DNA of 64,000 nt from Pantoea sp. RIT-PI-b (GCF_001187905.1 NZ_LGIS01000033.1:434001-498000); one strand, 5' to 3'; shown: positions 49,513 to 57,329, counted from the first letter of the stretch. A program made the numbers and translations. The notes: generated from the letters alone by a model not told the origin.

Positions 49513-50874
49513 TTATATTTTCGCTTTTTTAATCCATAGCGCTGCATCGGCCACGGGAAGCGGTCGGGCAAAATGATAGCCCTGGAACAAGTGACAACCT
49601 TTATCGCGCAGGTAAGTGAAATATTCCTCGCTTTCGATGCCTTCGGCGAGGACCTTCATCCCCATTTCACGTGATAGCTCAATGGTTTTCTGCACTACAA
49701 TTGCCGATGATTCATTCTTGAATATTTGCATAATCAGCGATTTATCAATCTTTATATCATCAATGGCGAAGTCGCTAATTGATTTCAGCGACGAATAGCC
49801 TACGCCAAAGTCATCAATCGCCCACTTGATACCTAGCTGGCTAAAGTGGCTGATAACATCGCCAATGCGCTTTTGATCGTAAATAAACGTCGTCTCAGTG
49901 ATTTCGAACTTCAAGCGTTCAGGTCGAATTTTGTAATGTGACAGTGCCAGTAACGTGTCCTGAGTAAAATCTCTGTGCATTAACTGCAGTGGACTGATGT
50001 TAATAGAGAAGACTAAATCGCCCAGATATTGCGCACGATCCCATTCGGCGATTTGCTGCAGAGTGCGCTCCATGACCCATTTACCGATTTCGATAATTAA
50101 GCCGCTTTTCTCCGCGACGGGAATAAATACTTCAGGGGAGATAAATCCTTTGGCAGGGTGCTTCCAGCGCAGTAGCGCTTCGAAACCAATCAGCTTTTTA
50201 TCGCTGTCGACCTGAGGCTGGTAATAGAGCTCCAATTGGTTTTTACCCATCGCCAGCGCAAGCTCACGTTTGATTAGGTCAGTTTCAGAGTAGTTACCGC
50301 GCAGGGTAAAGGCGGTTAATAACAGTGAAATCATCGGTACTGCGCAGTTTACGATATAGAATCCCGACTCTTGCGGGAAATTAAAGTGGAACTGTTTGAA
50401 CTGCCAGGTCAAGCCAGTCGAAATGAAAAAAAGATAAACCGCCAGACAGATTAGCGGAAATATCTTGCTTAAATAGGGTGATTGCTGACGTAACACCAAC
50501 GCCGATCCCACGGTTAATGCAATCAGATAGTTGTATTCGGAGTGTTTTTCAATCGCATGACCATTATCCAGCAGAAACAGTAGTATTATGATCAGTAACA
50601 AAGCATGGACGATGACATACAGATGTTTATTCAGCTGGTCACGAAAAGCGGCTGCTGAAATATAAAATCCAAAGGCGGTGCTCAAGCAATATAGACCTGC
50701 AATCTCATTGTGCCCGCTGTAGAAATTGCTTACCACCATATAGGTGCCGGCTAAAATGCTGGAAAACCCTGCAATTAATAAGGTTAAGCGTAATTTTTTC
50801 TCAGGACTGTCACCTTGTAAAATAAAGGGCAGGTTCTTTACCATAGAATATCTGGAATTAAAATAAGAGATCAT
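49513..50874 (-). CDS. Membrane-anchored EAL-domain cyclic-di-GMP phosphodiesterase
   Basis: This is a 453-residue inner-membrane protein: six or so hydrophobic segments in residues 25-200, then a complete EAL domain. The catalytic set is visible: LIGFEALLRWKHP (EAL metal Glu), FSINISPLQL (Asn), FEITETTFI (Glu), WAIDDFGVGYSSLKSI (paired Asp; the usual DDFGTG is DDFGVG), DDIKIDKSLI (Lys), KVLAEGIESEEYF (Glu) and FQGYHFARPLP (Gln). No GGDEF domain is present. It should hydrolyse cyclic di-GMP to pGpG, with activity tuned by the membrane sensor part, promoting motility over biofilm; the input signal is unknown. The start is uncertain by 10 codons (second ATG at 50844). Confidence 0.92.
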   Translation of the reverse strand: MISYFNSRYSMVKNLPFILQGDSPEKKLRLTLLIAGFSSILAGTYMVVSNFYSGHNEIAGLYCLSTAFGFYISAAAFRDQLNKHLYVIVHALLLIIILLFLLDNGHAIEKHSEYNYLIALTVGSALVLRQQSPYLSKIFPLICLAVYLFFISTGLTWQFKQFHFNFPQESGFYIVNCAVPMISLLLTAFTLRGNYSETDLIKRELALAMGKNQLELYYQPQVDSDKKLIGFEALLRWKHPAKGFISPEVFIPVAEKSGLIIEIGKWVMERTLQQIAEWDRAQYLGDLVFSINISPLQLMHRDFTQDTLLALSHYKIRPERLKFEITETTFIYDQKRIGDVISHFSQLGIKWAIDDFGVGYSSLKSISDFAIDDIKIDKSLIMQIFKNESSAIVVQKTIELSREMGMKVLAEGIESEEYFTYLRDKGCHLFQGYHFARPLPVADAALWIKKAKI

Positions 50875-51219
50875 CTGGAGTTCTCATTTCTTTACTGTCA
50901 TATTAATTTAATATTTTGCTATAACTATTCTAGGGTTAAGCGAGGCGAGTGCCATAACTTTTTGCTGAAATTTTACATTTGGCTGAGCTGATTTAAAATT
51001 TGGCCCAGGCAATGACAATTGTCTAATTTCTTCTGCTCAGGTGGTTCAAGCGTTCAGCAATTTTGCTCAGTGCGCGATGAGCTAAACGCATCCCGATCAA
51101 CTGTGCTTTTGCCGCTGAAAGAGATTGTTCCTACCCAGTTAACCCTTCACGCGTTAGAATGAAAGCATAATCAACAGGCTGTCTCAGAACGTAAATTCAC
51201 TCTTAACTTACTGATTGCA
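50875..51219. other. 345-bp AT-rich region upstream of the HAM1-SIR2 pair
   Basis: No gene seen. It contains a perfect palindrome GACAATTGTC at 51014-51023, which could be a regulator site, and must hold promoters for the leftward EAL gene and the rightward HAM1 gene. No clear Shine-Dalgarno precedes the HAM1 ATG. Confidence 0.5.
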
Positions 51220-51780
51220 ATGAAAATACGATTCCTGTCCGCAAATGAGCTAAAGCTGGCCGAGGTGCGTACCATCCTTGAGCCGGTGGGCGTCGAGGTT
51301 CTTCCTATCGCACGTCGTATCGAAGAGATCCAGACGGAAAATGAAGTTGAACTGGTGCGCGATAAGCTCACTAAGGCGTTCTCGATTATTGGTCGCCCAC
51401 TGTTCGTTGAACATACCGGATTGTATCTGGACGGCTTAAATGGCTTACCGGCCGGTCTGACGCGCATCTTCTGGAGCCGCCTCAATGCCGAACGGTTTAC
51501 CAAACTGGTGAATGGTTTGGACAGTCCCTGCGTCACGGCGAAAACCGTGCTGGGCTACTGCGACGGACAAAAAATGTATCAGTTTGAAGGTGAGCTGCGC
51601 GGCACTATTGCCACTAAGCCTGCCGGTCCGCAAGAGTTTCAGTGGGACTGTGTGTTTATCCCTGAAGGCCACACGCAAACCTTTGCCGAAATGGGCGAAT
51701 TAAAAAATGAGATCTCCATGCGTCGCCTGGCGCTGGATCGCTTCGCTACCTTCTTGAAAACATCGCGGGGACTGGCATGA
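51220..51780 (+). CDS. HAM1/RdgB-like non-canonical purine NTP binding protein, catalytic Asp replaced
   Basis: This 186-residue protein has the inosine triphosphate pyrophosphatase (HAM1/RdgB/ITPA) fold. Substrate-binding landmarks are FLSANELKLAE (S-x-N-x-x-K, residues 7-12), RRIEEIQ (metal Glu), FVEHTGLYLDGLNGLP (normally V-E-D-S/T-G-L, residues 63-76), QWDCVF (residues 142-146, normally YDPVF), TFAEMGELKNEISMRRLAL (normally KN-x-x-SHR). The catalytic aspartate is His65 and the base-contact His of SHR is Met167, so pyrophosphatase activity may be lost while nucleotide binding remains. The stop overlaps the SIR2 start (ATGA). The pair resembles KomB-KomC of the Kongming antiphage system. 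A housekeeping RdgB role is unlikely. Confidence 0.85.
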   Translation: MKIRFLSANELKLAEVRTILEPVGVEVLPIARRIEEIQTENEVELVRDKLTKAFSIIGRPLFVEHTGLYLDGLNGLPAGLTRIFWSRLNAERFTKLVNGLDSPCVTAKTVLGYCDGQKMYQFEGELRGTIATKPAGPQEFQWDCVFIPEGHTQTFAEMGELKNEISMRRLALDRFATFLKTSRGLA

Positions 51781-52571
51781 AACCGGAGCTCAAACGCGCC
51801 TACGACGCCGGTAAACTGATCCTGTTTGCGGGTGCAGGTATCTCGCGCAATCTTGGCCTGCCGGAGTGGCATGAGTTGATTGCCCATTTGGCTAAAGAGT
51901 TGGGTTACGACCCGAAGATTTTCAATACTTACGGCACGCATCTGTCGTTAGCCGAATATTATAAGCAGCGGAAAGGTTCACTCGGGCCGCTGCGTAGCTG
52001 GATGGATCGCGAATGGCATCGTCCGGATATCGACGTACGCAGTTCTGAAATTCACACCATGATCACCCAGGGCAATTTCTCACGCATCTATACCACCAAT
52101 TATGACCGCTGGCTGGAGATGGCGCATGAAGCGCATAACGTGCCTTACAGCAAGGTAGCCAATGCCGCAGACCTGGTGTCATTGACCGAGGATAAACGCC
52201 ACATCATTAAGCTGCACGGCGATTTCGACGACGATACCTCGATTGTATTGGATGAGAGCAGCTACTTTGAGCGCCTCTATTTCGATTCGCCGCTCGACAT
52301 TAAATTGACGCATGACGTGATGGGTAACTCGGTATTGTTTGTCGGCTACAGCATCAGTGATTTCAATATTCGTCTGCTATTCTACCGCCTGACAAAAATG
52401 TGGGGTCGAACCGGACTGGCCACCGCGCGCCCCAAATCCTATCTATTCACCAACCGTAACAATCCGGTGGCGAAAGAGGTGCTGGGACAGTGGGGCATTG
52501 AGATGATCGTTTCTGAAGAGGACGATCCGCGCAAAGCGCTGGCGCTCTTCCTGGAAGAATTACTGGCTTAA
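51777..52571 (+). CDS. SIR2-family protein, probable NADase effector
   Basis: This is a 264-residue SIR2-like protein. LILFAGAGISRNLGLPEWHELI holds the G-A-G-x-S NAD-binding motif (residues 19-23). YTTNYDRWLE supplies the conserved Asn (108) and IIKLHGDFDD the catalytic His (147); VLFVGYSISDFNIRLLF is the second nucleotide-contact strand. No zinc-binding CxxC module for protein deacetylation is present, as in bacterial defence SIR2 domains that hydrolyse NAD. There is no extra sensor domain, so it likely depends on its overlapping partner, the HAM1-like protein, for activation. It is followed by yebG, whose own LexA box lies in the 73-bp gap. Confidence 0.88.
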   Translation: MKPELKRAYDAGKLILFAGAGISRNLGLPEWHELIAHLAKELGYDPKIFNTYGTHLSLAEYYKQRKGSLGPLRSWMDREWHRPDIDVRSSEIHTMITQGNFSRIYTTNYDRWLEMAHEAHNVPYSKVANAADLVSLTEDKRHIIKLHGDFDDDTSIVLDESSYFERLYFDSPLDIKLTHDVMGNSVLFVGYSISDFNIRLLFYRLTKMWGRTGLATARPKSYLFTNRNNPVAKEVLGQWGIEMIVSEEDDPRKALALFLEELLA

Positions 52572-52610
52572 GGGCAGAAAGTGATTGCCTGAAAAAGTTT
52601 GATCAGAATA

Positions 52611-52630
52611 TACTGTATATAAATACAGTC
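52611..52630. promoter_or_regulatory. LexA (SOS) box
   Basis: TACTGTATATAAATACAGTC, a perfect CTGT-N8-ACAG site 15 bp before the yebG start. It marks yebG as SOS-induced; it lies after the SIR2 stop, so it does not drive the HAM1-SIR2 pair. Confidence 0.92.
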
Positions 52631-52644
52631 AATCGAGGTGCATC

Positions 52645-53001
52645 ATGGCAGTCGAAACCAAATATGTTGTAGTCAGAAAGGGTGAAGAGAAGATGACGTT
52701 TGCCAACAAAAAAGACGCGGATGCCTGGGACAAAATGCTCGATATGGCAGACGCCTTTACCGATTGGCTGCAACAGCATCAGCCAGCTCTGGATGAAGCG
52801 CAGGCCGAAGCATTGGGTCTGCTGTTGGCTGAACAGAAAGACGCGGTGCAGCATATCCTGCGTACCAGCAAACTCCCGGACGTGGTGAAGAGTGACGCGG
52901 CGGAAGTTGCCGAACCTGCTGAGCTTATTGAGGCGTCTGCGGAACCGGATGCTGAAGCGGCAGCGCCGGAAAAGAAAGTCCGCGCGGTTAAAGCAGCCTG
53001 A
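52645..53001 (+). CDS. yebG: YebG, SOS-inducible DNA-damage protein
   Basis: This 118-residue homologue of E. coli YebG begins MAVETKYVVVRKGEEKMTFANKKDADAWDKMLDMADAF, the strongly conserved N-terminus, followed by a helical segment LGLLLAEQKDAVQHIL and an acidic, Ala/Glu-rich C-terminal tail with a basic end (KKVRAVKAA). E. coli YebG (96 residues) is induced by LexA release and cAMP-CRP and its exact role in the damage response is not settled. The LexA box is directly upstream and GAGGTG precedes the ATG. The tail is longer than in E. coli. Confidence 0.93.
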   Translation: MAVETKYVVVRKGEEKMTFANKKDADAWDKMLDMADAFTDWLQQHQPALDEAQAEALGLLLAEQKDAVQHILRTSKLPDVVKSDAAEVAEPAELIEASAEPDAEAAAPEKKVRAVKAA

Positions 53002-53021
53002 TATCACTCCACGCACACACT

Positions 53022-53099
53022 GTAGCGGCGCAATTTATTGCGCTATCTTTCAATGGGCACGGCGTCGCCATTGATACGCGCGATAAATCGCGCCGCTAC
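53022..53099. repeat. REP class B pair with conserved spacer
   Basis: Forward copy at 53022-53043 and reverse copy at 53078-53099. The spacer shares ATGGGCACGG and GTCGC with the array at 31177-31254, so the whole ~78-bp unit is repeated. Confidence 0.8.
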
Positions 53100-53157
53100 G
53101 AAACGTGCGGTGATTTAGCTAAGTGCTTATTAACAGATTCATGCGCACCGGCGCGTT

Positions 53158-54267
53158 TTAACGTTTGATCTGGTAGCGGGTGCTGCGCCCGCCGCCGGGT
53201 AATTTCTCCAGACAGCCTTTCATCACTAATTCCGCTAAATGGCGCGTCGCCGTGGCTTTACTCACTTTCGCCACCTTCTGATATTGGCCGGCGCTGATGC
53301 CATCGCTAAAGCCCTGTTCACCGCCATCCAGTAAACGATTCAACACGCGGGTTTGTTCCGCACTTAGCTCGGCCGCATTGTGCATCAACCAGAAGCGTGC
53401 TTTATTTTGCGTGCGCGTAACGGCCTCCAGCGCGTGCTCCAGGCTGTCATTCAGCACATCGAAAAACCACAGCAGCCAAGCCGTAACGTCCAGTTCACCA
53501 CGCTGCGTCTCCTGCAGGATGCGGTAATAATCTACACGTCGCGTCAGAATCGACGCCGACATGGCATACAAACGGATGCTTTGGCTATCGGCCTGCGCCA
53601 GTGCCAGATCGGTCAGGGCGCGGGTGATACGTCCGTTGCCATCATCAAACGGGTGCAGCGTGACAAACCACAGGTGGCAAAGCGCGGCGCGTAGCAGCGG
53701 ATCAAGTAGAGGATCTTCGCGGCTATGATTAAACCAGCGGACAAATTCGTTGAGCTGCGCTTCCAGCCCGGCGCGCGGTGGCGCTTCGAAATGCACTGTT
53801 GGCCGATCGATACGGCCCGAAACCACCTGCATCGGCTCTTCACCGCGCAGCGTTCCGACATTCAATCGCTTGAACGTCCATTCACTTGCGGGGAACAACC
53901 AGCGATGCCACTGGCACAAACGTGGCAGCGTGAGCGCTTCATCGCGCTGAGTGATGGCGTCCATCATCATGGTTGCCAAACCTTCTGAACGTTCGGAAAC
54001 CGGATAAGGTTGGTTGAGCGAAACGCCCAAACGGCGCGCAAGAGACGATCTTACCGACTGCGCATTGACGCGTTCATCCTCAATCGCTGAGGATGCCAGG
54101 ATGTTACTCAGCAGCGTATCCAGCGTCTGTTGATCGCTATTATCTTGCACGCTGGCGCGCCCCAGCAATACGCCACGTTGCTGCTGCAACTGGCGTAAGC
54201 GTGGCAATAATTTTTCATCCTGCCAGCGGAACTGCGGCCAGTCAGGCAGCTGCCAAATCCACATCAT
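53158..54267 (-). CDS. Fic-domain protein (DUF4172-Fic-winged-helix)
   Basis: This is a ~369-residue AMPylator-type protein. The N-terminal DUF4172-like domain (MMWIWQLPDWPQFRW) is followed by NILASSAIEDERVNAQSVRSSL, a class II inhibitory-helix-like motif (S-x-x-x-E, with E-D where E-G is typical). The Fic core reads FVTLHPFDDGNGRITRALTDL, the complete HPFxDGNGR catalytic loop. A C-terminal winged helix (YQKVAKVSKATATRHLAELVMKGCLEKLPGGGRSTRYQI) suggests DNA binding. It should transfer AMP to a target hydroxyl, kept in check by its own inhibitory helix. I chose the ATG at 54267, with CCGGAG upstream. A 27-bp palindrome lies just before the gene, consistent with autoregulation by the winged helix. 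Confidence 0.92.
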   Translation of the reverse strand: MMWIWQLPDWPQFRWQDEKLLPRLRQLQQQRGVLLGRASVQDNSDQQTLDTLLSNILASSAIEDERVNAQSVRSSLARRLGVSLNQPYPVSERSEGLATMMMDAITQRDEALTLPRLCQWHRWLFPASEWTFKRLNVGTLRGEEPMQVVSGRIDRPTVHFEAPPRAGLEAQLNEFVRWFNHSREDPLLDPLLRAALCHLWFVTLHPFDDGNGRITRALTDLALAQADSQSIRLYAMSASILTRRVDYYRILQETQRGELDVTAWLLWFFDVLNDSLEHALEAVTRTQNKARFWLMHNAAELSAEQTRVLNRLLDGGEQGFSDGISAGQYQKVAKVSKATATRHLAELVMKGCLEKLPGGGRSTRYQIKR

Positions 54268-54288
54268 GAAGTTGCTCCGGAGTCGCAT

Positions 54289-54315
54289 GAGTCGAATAGC
54301 GATGCTATTCGACTC
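54289..54315. promoter_or_regulatory. 27-bp palindrome upstream of fic, candidate operator
   Basis: Perfect 12-bp inverted arms GAGTCGAATAGC/GCTATTCGACTC around GAT, 22 bp upstream of the Fic start. It could bind the Fic protein's own winged helix or fold in the mRNA leader. The rest of the 306-bp gap to gcd (54316-54573) is AT-rich; nothing else clear was seen. Confidence 0.6.
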
Positions 54316-54573
54316 AGTTAGTGAGCTGAATAATAGCCTGTAATCGGCTCATTAACCAGAAGGAAAGGAGCGGGTTGGTGATGAGAGAGAATCAGTGATT
54401 AGAAAATTTCGGCAAAAGTAATATCGGTAACGCGCTATACAAATTTATCCCAGAAACTATAGGGAAAATAAGCGGATAAAAAGTGCCGAATATTGCGCAT
54501 ATTTACCAATTAATCCGGCGAAGTGGTTAATGAATTCTAAAATTTACAGCGAAGTTAAAAAATATTTGTACCT

Positions 54574-57072
54574 GTGATTATTAATGGCAAAGGGAAACAT
54601 ATTTTGGATATCGCAAATCGAATAACCAGACTTTCGCTCTGGAATATCTTGTTCGCTACGGTTTTGCTGCTGCTCGGCATTGCATTAGCGGCAGGCGGCG
54701 GCTGGCTGGTCGCGCTAGGGGGTAATTGGTATTACGTACTGGCGGGGATAGGTTTAGTTATCTCTGCCGTGCTGATCTTCATGAAACGCACCAGCGGTGC
54801 AGCCTTGTTTACGCTGGTGTTTGTCGGCACGTTAATCTGGACCATTTATGAATCGGGTCTCGACTATTGGCGTTGGGTGCCGCGCTTCGCACTGATGCTG
54901 ATATTGGGCATCTGGTTCGCTTTCCAGCTGCCTAATCTGGCGCCACGCGTCAGTCGTGGCACCTCACGCGTGCTGGCGAGCGTGTTAATTGTCGCTTTCA
55001 TCGTCGCCGCTGCGCTGCCGTTTGCCCCGCTGAATGAAACGCCGGCCAGCAACGTTCCAGCGGCCGGCTCGGCCAACTTTATGGCGGATACCGGTAGCGG
55101 CAAAGCCTCCACGCCGGACAGCGGCGACTGGTATACCTACGGCGGATCGCTGGCGTCTCAGCGCTTCGTCAATGCCAGTCAAATCACGCCGGACAACGTC
55201 AAAGATCTCAAGCTGGCGTGGCAATTCCGTACTGGCGATTTGCCTAAGGCGCGCTGGGGCGGGGAGAACACGCCAATTAAAGTGGGCGATACGCTCTACA
55301 CCTGTAGCGCGCGCAATAGTGTGTTTGCCCTGGATGCCAGCACCGGTAAGGAGAAATGGCACTTTGATCCTAAAGTTAGCGATAAATCCATTCCTTATAC
55401 CGCGGCCTGTCGCGGGCTGACATGGTATGACAGCCAAACCAACAGCCACGTCACCGCCGGACAAAACAGCGCAGTGACGAGTGCGCCAGCCGGCGATAAC
55501 AGCGATTGCCAGCAGCGCATCATTCTCGGCACGCTGGACGCACGCATTATCGAACTGAATGCGCAAACCGGTGAAGTCTGCCGCAGCTTTGGCAATCAAG
55601 GCACGGTAAATCTGGCTGAAGATATGGGCGAAACCTATGACGGCTATGTGGCGATTAACTCCGCGCCGGTGGTGATCCGCGATACCTTAGTAGTGGCGCA
55701 CCAAACCATTGATGGTCAACGCGCATTTGGCCCACCGGGCGTGATCAAAGCGTACGACGTGCGCACCGGTCAGTTGAAGTGGGCGTGGGATGCGGCAGCA
55801 CCGGATACCGCGACGCCGAAAACCGGGCCGCATGCCTATAAACGCGGTTCGCCCGATGTCTGGACCTCGTTCACCGGTGACGACAAGCTCGGACTGGTCT
55901 ATTTGCCGGTGGGCAACGCTTCGGGGGATTACTGGAGCGGCACGCGGACAGCGGCGGAGAACAGGTATTCGGTATCGCTGACGGCACTGAATATCGACAC
56001 CGGTTTACCTGCCTGGTCATTCCAGACAGCGCACAAAGACGTGTGGGATTACGATCCTGGCTCGCAGCCTACGCTGGTGGATTATCCGGATAAAAACGGT
56101 GGCAAAATCCCGGCTATCATCATGCCGACCAAGCAGGGTGAGATTTACGTGTTGGATCGCCGCACTGGTAAATCACTGTTTGGCGTCGAGGAGCGTAAAG
56201 TCACCGGCGGCGGGATTGAGCCGGATCAGCGCTCGCCCACGCAGCCCTATTCGCTGTTCCATCATCTGAGTAAGCCGGATCTGACGCCGCAGGATATGTG
56301 GGGCTTAACCCCGGTTGATCAGCTGGTATGCCGCATTCAGTTCCAGAAGGCCAGCTACCGTGGCCAGTACACGCCGCCGGAAGCCGATCGTCATTCGATT
56401 GAGTATCCGGGCTACAACGGCGGTTCTGACTGGGGCAGCGTTGCCGTGGATCCTACTCGCGGCATCATCATTGCGAACTACAACGATATGCCGAACTACA
56501 ACATTCTGGTGCCACGCGCCAAAGCGGATGCGTTGGGCTGGAAACCGCGCGATGAGATTCCTTACAATCCACACGATGAAGGGCATGCGGAAGGCGCCGG
56601 CGATCCACAGATTGGCGTGCCTTATGCGGTCAACGTCAATGCGGGCTGGCGCTTGCCGTTCACCGGCATGCTGTGCAAAGAGCCCCCGTACGGCGGCATT
56701 CGCGCCATTGATATGCGTGATGGTCGCACCATTTGGGATCGTCCGCTCGGCACGGCGCGTCGTAATGGTCCGTTCGGTCTGCCGACCGGTTTGCCGATTA
56801 ATATCGGTACGCCGAATAACGGCGGTTCAGTGGTGACATCGAGCGGATTAATCTTTGTTGCCGCAGCAACCGACGATTTGATTCGCGCTATCGATATGCA
56901 AACCGGCAAGCAGGTGTGGAGCACTGAATTGCCTGCGGGTGGCCAGGCCAATCCGATGATCTACACGCAGAATGGGCGTGAATATCTGGTGATTGTCGCT
57001 GCCGGTCACCACTTTATGGAGACGCCGGTTGGCGATTACGTGCTGGCCTATGCGTTGCCGGAGAAAAAGTAA
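54574..57072 (+). CDS. gcd: Membrane-bound PQQ-dependent glucose dehydrogenase
   Basis: This 832-residue quinoprotein oxidises glucose (or a related aldose, quinate or shikimate) in the periplasm and passes electrons to ubiquinone. About five transmembrane helices occupy residues 18-155. An eight-bladed PQQ propeller follows: GDWYTYGGSLASQRFVNASQITPDN, TPIKVGDTLYTCSARNSVFALDASTGKEKWHFD, the WDYDPGSQPTLVDYPD substrate-side motif and LPTGLPINIGTPNNGGSVVTSSGLIFVAAATDDLIRAID. PQQ must come from outside or from pqq genes elsewhere. The start is uncertain: GTG at 54574 or TTG at 54604, the latter with AAGGGAAA upstream. Length slightly exceeds E. coli Gcd (796). In plant-associated enterobacteria it drives gluconate-mediated phosphate solubilisation. 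Confidence 0.93.
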   Translation: MIINGKGKHILDIANRITRLSLWNILFATVLLLLGIALAAGGGWLVALGGNWYYVLAGIGLVISAVLIFMKRTSGAALFTLVFVGTLIWTIYESGLDYWRWVPRFALMLILGIWFAFQLPNLAPRVSRGTSRVLASVLIVAFIVAAALPFAPLNETPASNVPAAGSANFMADTGSGKASTPDSGDWYTYGGSLASQRFVNASQITPDNVKDLKLAWQFRTGDLPKARWGGENTPIKVGDTLYTCSARNSVFALDASTGKEKWHFDPKVSDKSIPYTAACRGLTWYDSQTNSHVTAGQNSAVTSAPAGDNSDCQQRIILGTLDARIIELNAQTGEVCRSFGNQGTVNLAEDMGETYDGYVAINSAPVVIRDTLVVAHQTIDGQRAFGPPGVIKAYDVRTGQLKWAWDAAAPDTATPKTGPHAYKRGSPDVWTSFTGDDKLGLVYLPVGNASGDYWSGTRTAAENRYSVSLTALNIDTGLPAWSFQTAHKDVWDYDPGSQPTLVDYPDKNGGKIPAIIMPTKQGEIYVLDRRTGKSLFGVEERKVTGGGIEPDQRSPTQPYSLFHHLSKPDLTPQDMWGLTPVDQLVCRIQFQKASYRGQYTPPEADRHSIEYPGYNGGSDWGSVAVDPTRGIIIANYNDMPNYNILVPRAKADALGWKPRDEIPYNPHDEGHAEGAGDPQIGVPYAVNVNAGWRLPFTGMLCKEPPYGGIRAIDMRDGRTIWDRPLGTARRNGPFGLPTGLPINIGTPNNGGSVVTSSGLIFVAAATDDLIRAIDMQTGKQVWSTELPAGGQANPMIYTQNGREYLVIVAAGHHFMETPVGDYVLAYALPEKK

Positions 57073-57085
57073 CGCTTAAAGAAAA

Positions 57086-57117
57086 GACCGGCATTGGGCG
57101 CTGGCCTGATGCCGGTC
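57086..57117 (+). terminator. Hairpin after gcd, terminator candidate
   Basis: A 9-bp stem GACCGGCAT/ATGCCGGTC, 13 bp after the gcd stop, followed by GCCCTTTC, only a weak T-rich stretch. Confidence 0.5.
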
Positions 57118-57130
57118 GCCCTTTCAAAAG

Positions 57131-57190
57131 CGCACATTCCGTAGCGGCGCAATTTATTGCGCGATAAATCGCGCCGCTACGGAATGTGCG
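57131..57190. repeat. Near-perfect 60-bp palindrome built from two REP class B units
   Basis: Two class-B units abut with no spacer (57141-57180), and their flanks CGCACATTCC and GGAATGTGCG continue the symmetry. It lies between gcd and the chemoreceptor gene and would form a strong hairpin or cruciform. Confidence 0.8.
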
Positions 57191-57229
57191 ATGATTCGAT
57201 TCCGCGCTCTGATCCGACCTCCTTCGCCA

Positions 57230-57256
57230 TCAAGTTCCCCCGCCGCGCGCCGATAG
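57230..57256 (+). promoter_or_regulatory. Sigma-28 (FliA) promoter
   Basis: TCAAGTTC, then 11 bp, then GCCGATAG, matching the FliA consensus TAAAGTTT-N11-GCCGATAA at 13 of 16 positions with exact spacing. It is about 75 bp before the chemoreceptor start, so the receptor is probably part of the flagellar class 3 regulon. Confidence 0.8.
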
Positions 57257-57329
57257 TCTCTTCAGAGGGATGTACGCGCACAGGGAGTGGTTCTGATTAC
57301 CGAAAAGTGTCAACTCCAGGAGCGCCATA

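Noticed and set aside
51220-51780. Reading the HAM1-like gene as the housekeeping rdgB
   Set aside because: Catalytic Asp is His, other motif residues differ, and it is coupled to a SIR2 gene rather than sitting in the usual yggS-hemW context.
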